From Syntrophus gentianae (GTDB lineage: Bacteria > Desulfobacterota > Syntrophia > Syntrophales > Syntrophaceae), in the NCBI RefSeq assembly GCF_900109885.1, contig NZ_FOBS01000006.1, positions 1 to 64,000 of the forward strand: a stretch of DNA of 64,000 nucleotides, given 5' to 3'. Numbering within the stretch: position 1 is the stretch's first letter; the number at the start of each line of letters is the position of its first letter. A program made the position numbers and the translations under genes. Under the pieces are notes generated by a model. The model saw only the letters and a list, made by a program, of their open reading frames with translations. It made no database searches and was not told the DNA's origin. Shown here piece after piece: positions 60,821 through 64,000 of the stretch.

Positions 60821-62185
60821 ATGCAATATTTTCATTCCGTCAAGCTCAACTTCAAACGATGCATTGGATGCACCAACTGTATCAAGCCCTGTCCTACGGA
60901 GGCGATCCGGGTCCACGATGGAAAAGCCATGATTATGGATGAGAGGTGCATCGACTGCGGCGAATGCATCATAAGCTGTCCCCACCATGCCAAGTATGCC
61001 CACAGTGACACGCTCAAAAAACTTGCCGATTATAAGTACACCATTGCCCTGCCGGACCCCTCGTTTTTCGGGCAATTCAAAGAATGCGAAAACATTGAAG
61101 ACATTCTTCACGCCTTTCTTCATATCGGTTTCGATGAGGTCTTTGAAGTTTCCCTTGCCGCGGAGATCGTCGCCTTCATTGTCCGTCAGAAACTTCTAAA
61201 GAAAGAATACAAGAAACCGATCTTTTCCACCTCCTGCCCTGCAGTCCTCCGCCTGATGCAGATAAAGTTTCCGGGCCTTCTGGAACAGACCACACAGGTC
61301 CTCTCCCCGATGGAAATCGCTGCGCGGATTGCCAAGGATGAGGCGGTGAAAAAGACAGGCATCGCCTATGACGAGATCGGGGCGATCTTCATCTCACCAT
61401 GCCCCGCGAAGGTGACGGAGATGAGGCAGCCGATCACGACGAAGCATTCCGCCGTAAACGGCGCGATCGGCGCGAACCTGATCTATCGGGATATCATTCG
61501 CAATCTCCACAAGGGGGCAACCGATAAAGAGGGTAAACCGATTGAGCGGCGCCGTCTGCACAAAGCGACGAAATTGGGCATGTCCTGGGGATACCTGACC
61601 GGAGAGCCGAAAAGCATCGGCGTTGGAACCACGCTGGCCGTGAGCGGCTCTCATAATGTCATCAGTCTTCTGGAGGAAATAGAACGCGGTGAAATGCAGG
61701 ACGTGGATTTCATCGAGTTGAAGGCTTGCAATGCGGGATGCGTCGGGGGACCCCTCAACATTCCCAACAGCTTTGTAGGGAGAGTCCATCTAAGAGGCCT
61801 TATATCGCGTTCAGGGGAACAGCCCTCTTACTACAGCGAGGAAGAAATTCGCGGCATGTACGAAAAAGGGCACTTCGAATTCACCGAGCCGATTCTGCCG
61901 CGGCCCATTATGACCCTGGACGAAGATGTGGCCAAGGCGCTCGTGAAAATGGAACGGCTTGACCAGATCACAAAGGAACTTCCCGGCCTCGATTGCGGCG
62001 CCTGCGGCTCTCCGACTTGCCGGGCCTTGGCTGAGGACATCATCCGAGGAATGGCCTTTGAAACGGATTGCGTGATCAAGTTGAGAGATCGCATCAAGAT
62101 TCTGGCTCAGGAAATTCTCTATCTGGCGCGCATCGTCCCGCCGTCCATGGCTGCGGAGAGTTCGGAGAAAAAGGACAATATTTAA
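60821..62185 (+). CDS. Second [FeFe]-hydrogenase-like iron-sulfur protein, no PAS domain
   Basis: 454 aa from ATG 60821 (GGAGG eight bases upstream). Two [4Fe-4S] clusters (CIGCTNCIKPC, 14-24; CIDCGECIISC, 43-53) precede an H-cluster-type domain. L1 is STSCPAV (136-142), L2 SPCPAKV and L3 LKACNAGCVGGP. A terminal cysteine domain (LDCGACGSPTC) follows, then a short helix. All H-cluster cysteine positions appear kept, but the proton-relay Cys is Ser and the nearby Met residues are replaced by Ser and Lys. It may be a sensor or electron carrier rather than a hydrogenase. Confidence 0.85.
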   Translation: MQYFHSVKLNFKRCIGCTNCIKPCPTEAIRVHDGKAMIMDERCIDCGECIISCPHHAKYAHSDTLKKLADYKYTIALPDPSFFGQFKECENIEDILHAFLHIGFDEVFEVSLAAEIVAFIVRQKLLKKEYKKPIFSTSCPAVLRLMQIKFPGLLEQTTQVLSPMEIAARIAKDEAVKKTGIAYDEIGAIFISPCPAKVTEMRQPITTKHSAVNGAIGANLIYRDIIRNLHKGATDKEGKPIERRRLHKATKLGMSWGYLTGEPKSIGVGTTLAVSGSHNVISLLEEIERGEMQDVDFIELKACNAGCVGGPLNIPNSFVGRVHLRGLISRSGEQPSYYSEEEIRGMYEKGHFEFTEPILPRPIMTLDEDVAKALVKMERLDQITKELPGLDCGACGSPTCRALAEDIIRGMAFETDCVIKLRDRIKILAQEILYLARIVPPSMAAESSEKKDNI

Positions 62186-62244
62186 GCCGGAACAGCGGCT
62201 TGCGCAGGATGCCTGCGGCATCGAAAAAATGTGGGAGAGATAAG

Positions 62245-62577
62245 ATGACCCTTGCCCAGTTGATTGAGAATATTCGCTTTGAAGTTGTGACAGGTGACAT
62301 CAACATGGACCGGGAGATACGAACCGGTTATACGTCGGACCTTCTTTCGGACGCAATCGCAAACATCGAGGAAAACTCCGTCTGGATTACCATGCAGAGG
62401 CATATCAATATCCTGGGGGTTGCCAAACTGAAGGATGTCGTCGCTGTGGTGATCCCCCGCAATCTTCAGGTAGAGCAGAGCGTCGTGGATAAGGCCCGTG
62501 AGGAGGGGATTGCGATCCTGCGGGGACCTCAGACGGCCTTCGAGATTTCGGCCCTCATTTACAATGCTTTAAGATAA
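62245..62577 (+). CDS. DRTGG domain protein, second copy
   Basis: 110 aa from ATG 62245, with GGGAGA seven bases upstream; a longer open reading overlaps the preceding gene and is not conserved. TSDLLSDAIANIEENSVWITMQRHINILGVAKLKDVVAVVIP and VVDKAREEGIAILRGPQTAFEI match the first DRTGG protein in layout. It ends the cluster. Two DRTGG proteins in one operon suggest a heteromeric or paired regulator. Confidence 0.78.
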   Translation: MTLAQLIENIRFEVVTGDINMDREIRTGYTSDLLSDAIANIEENSVWITMQRHINILGVAKLKDVVAVVIPRNLQVEQSVVDKAREEGIAILRGPQTAFEISALIYNALR

Positions 62578-62979
62578 AATTCGGTTTTCTCAGCGAGAAA
62601 CACCGCCGGGACCTCTTCGGTCATAATCGATCTTTCCCTCGACCAGAAGGATTGCCGCAAGGCGGTTCCAGCCGATGTTTTGAAAAAATCAAGCATAAAA
62701 GCGGCCTCTCTGTCAGGTTCACGAGGACCCTGCGCTGCAAAGGGCTGCGGTCTGGACGTGCATAGGGAAATGCCGCTTTCCGGTCTTGCTGCAGGCGTCT
62801 CTGCAAGCTTAAAAAAAATCACCCCTTCCACAAGGTTCTCCTCCCTTGCGTCTTCTGCTTCCAGATCCTGAAAAAATCACCTTTTTAGAGATGGTCCTTT
62901 GTGCTAAGGAAAAACACCTTTTGACCCGCAAGGGTTCATAAATCGAAAACATGCCAGCCAGAAGGACAGCTCCCGATTC
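62578..62979. other. Gene-free stretch before the LpxH-like gene
   Basis: 402 bases with no supported gene. A short TTTCTC-AGC-GAGAAA hairpin (62586-62600) follows the DRTGG stop, but no T-run is attached. No tRNA or repeat was recognised. Confidence 0.35.
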
Positions 62980-63756
62980 ATGAAAGCCCTGTTTATTGCC
63001 GATGCCCATCTGAAAAACAGTCATGATGCGAATTATCAGAAACTGCTGATGTTTCTTGCATCGCTCGTCCATCCTTCCGAGGTTGAGAAGCAGCTTGATT
63101 TACAACCGACCATCCAGCAGCGGATTCCCGTAGATGATCTCTATATCGGGGGAGATTTTTTTGATTTCTGGTTTTGCCGGGGACGGGAGGTCTATCCGGA
63201 ATTTGTTCCGGTCATTTCGGCTTTGACGGCGATTCGGGATCGGGGGATTCGTGTCCATTTCGCGGAAGGCAACCACGATTTTTTTCTTGCGGATTATTTC
63301 ACCCGGATGTTGGGGATGGAAGTCTATCCTGAGTGGGGGACATTCATGCTGGATGACTGCAAAGTCCTTTTTTCCCATGGCGATACGGTGGACAGGCAGA
63401 ATGTTCAATACCTCCGGCTCAGAAAACTGTTGAGAAGCGCGTTCGTTTATCAGCTGCAGCGGCGGCTGCCCCTTTCCCTTCTCTGGAAAATAGCCGGAGC
63501 CGGCTCCGCTGCAAGCAAGGGAACAGCCCGAATTCCCGAAGAAAAACTTGCCGAGATTCTTCATGCTTTTTCCGCGGCAAAACTCCGGCGAGAGTTTGAC
63601 GCGGTCATCCTGGGGCATTGTCATCAACCGATCATGAAAGAATATTCGATCGGAAGCCGTAAAAGATATTCAATCACCCTGGGCGATTGGATTCGGCATT
63701 TTTCCTACCTGTATTATGAAGATGGCAATTTCAGGCTTTGCTTCTTCGAAGCTTAA
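62980..63756 (+). CDS. LpxH-like calcineurin-type phosphoesterase
   Basis: 258 aa. Metallophosphoesterase motifs: FIADAHLKN (residues 5-13), GGDFFDFWFC (about 57-66), EGNHDFFLADYF (about 95), LFSHGDTVD (about 128) and LGHCHQPIM (about 210). The GDFFDFW and GNHDF pattern is that of UDP-2,3-diacylglucosamine hydrolases (LpxH). The lpx cluster of this window lacks lpxH and lpxI, so this gene may fill that step. The match is to the family; substrate is inferred. Confidence 0.75.
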   Translation: MKALFIADAHLKNSHDANYQKLLMFLASLVHPSEVEKQLDLQPTIQQRIPVDDLYIGGDFFDFWFCRGREVYPEFVPVISALTAIRDRGIRVHFAEGNHDFFLADYFTRMLGMEVYPEWGTFMLDDCKVLFSHGDTVDRQNVQYLRLRKLLRSAFVYQLQRRLPLSLLWKIAGAGSAASKGTARIPEEKLAEILHAFSAAKLRREFDAVILGHCHQPIMKEYSIGSRKRYSITLGDWIRHFSYLYYEDGNFRLCFFEA

Positions 63757-64000
63757 GGAAGGAAGAGCTAGAGGGATTATTTGCAACTAGTTGATATTAA
63801 ATGTGAATATTTTATTCTCAGGCAATAACATAATGCTGGACTTATCGTGAACGATGTGTTAGCACGCCCACTGATTTTGCCGAGGGATGCGAAACCGATG
63901 CTGGATATCAAACATCAGGAATTGAGAAAGAATCTCTCCGGCGGGTTGTACAAGAACAATACATGAAGGAGTGGAGCAAATTGAATAGCCTTGTCCCGAA

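Noticed and set aside
62559-62831. Minus-strand 90-codon reading frame
   Set aside because: It overlaps the end of the DRTGG gene, has no ribosome-binding site and low-complexity composition with no family resemblance.
63847-63966. 39-codon reading frame near the right edge (GTG start) and a possible gene start at 63981
   Set aside because: No family match and too little sequence; a real gene may begin at the edge but cannot be judged.

Overview
The window looks like a chromosome segment of a strictly anaerobic, Gram-negative deltaproteobacterium of the Syntrophales type (Syntrophus or Smithella-like). The reasons are a complete outer-membrane and lipid A assembly block, two different NAD-linked hydrogenases, a PAS-containing sensory [FeFe]-hydrogenase cluster, and an ADP-forming acyl-CoA synthetase/GNAT fusion. 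No rRNA, tRNA, phage or CRISPR was recognised. The genus-level guess is inference from gene content only.

Layout. (1) 1-7001: the start of an IS110-family transposase at the edge, then a minus-strand surface-polysaccharide operon (glycosyltransferase, two cupins, DegT aminotransferase, methyltransferase, Wzm/Wzt exporter, FkbM methyltransferase). (2) 7217-13226: HDOD protein and hybrid histidine kinase, inositol-phosphatase-like enzyme, RodZ-like protein, TatA and SSB, with a small palindromic mobile-element-like repeat. (3) 13437-27307: lysS, then an envelope run lolC/E-lolD-bamA-skp-lpxD-lpxA-(Gfo/Idh/MocA)-lpxB-msbA-lpxK. (4) 27317-34282: queC-queE-queD, a RelE/Phd toxin-antitoxin pair, FKBP isomerase, acyl-CoA synthetase/GNAT fusion and an L,D-transpeptidase. 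(5) 34445-41696: a compact four-gene operon of exported proteins with two distinct clan CD protease folds, a TPR-CHAT lipoprotein and a WD40-caspase protein, plus a membrane protein and a secreted protein between them. (6) 41991-47789: a [NiFe] hydrogenase operon (NuoG-like, HoxY-like, HoxH-like) followed by its maturation endopeptidase and the [FeFe] maturase HydF. (7) 48183-55522: an NADH-linked [FeFe] hydrogenase operon whose NuoF subunit is fused to a GltD/NfnB-like flavoprotein, led by a PHP protein and a HATPase. (8) 55796-62577: sensory [FeFe]-hydrogenase-like proteins with SpoIIE phosphatase, RsbW-like kinase, HATPase and two DRTGG proteins. (9) 62980-63756: an LpxH-like phosphoesterase.

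How it fits together. Regions 6 and 7 supply H2-evolving or H2-consuming redox balancing with NAD(H), which syntrophs need. Region 8, divergent from region 7 across an AT-rich repeat-bearing control region, has the parts of a redox or H2 sensor feeding a partner-switching phosphatase/kinase module. Region 3, together with the distant LpxH-like gene, covers most of lipid A synthesis and outer-membrane assembly. Region 5 is the least explained and, with region 8, the best candidate for an undescribed system.
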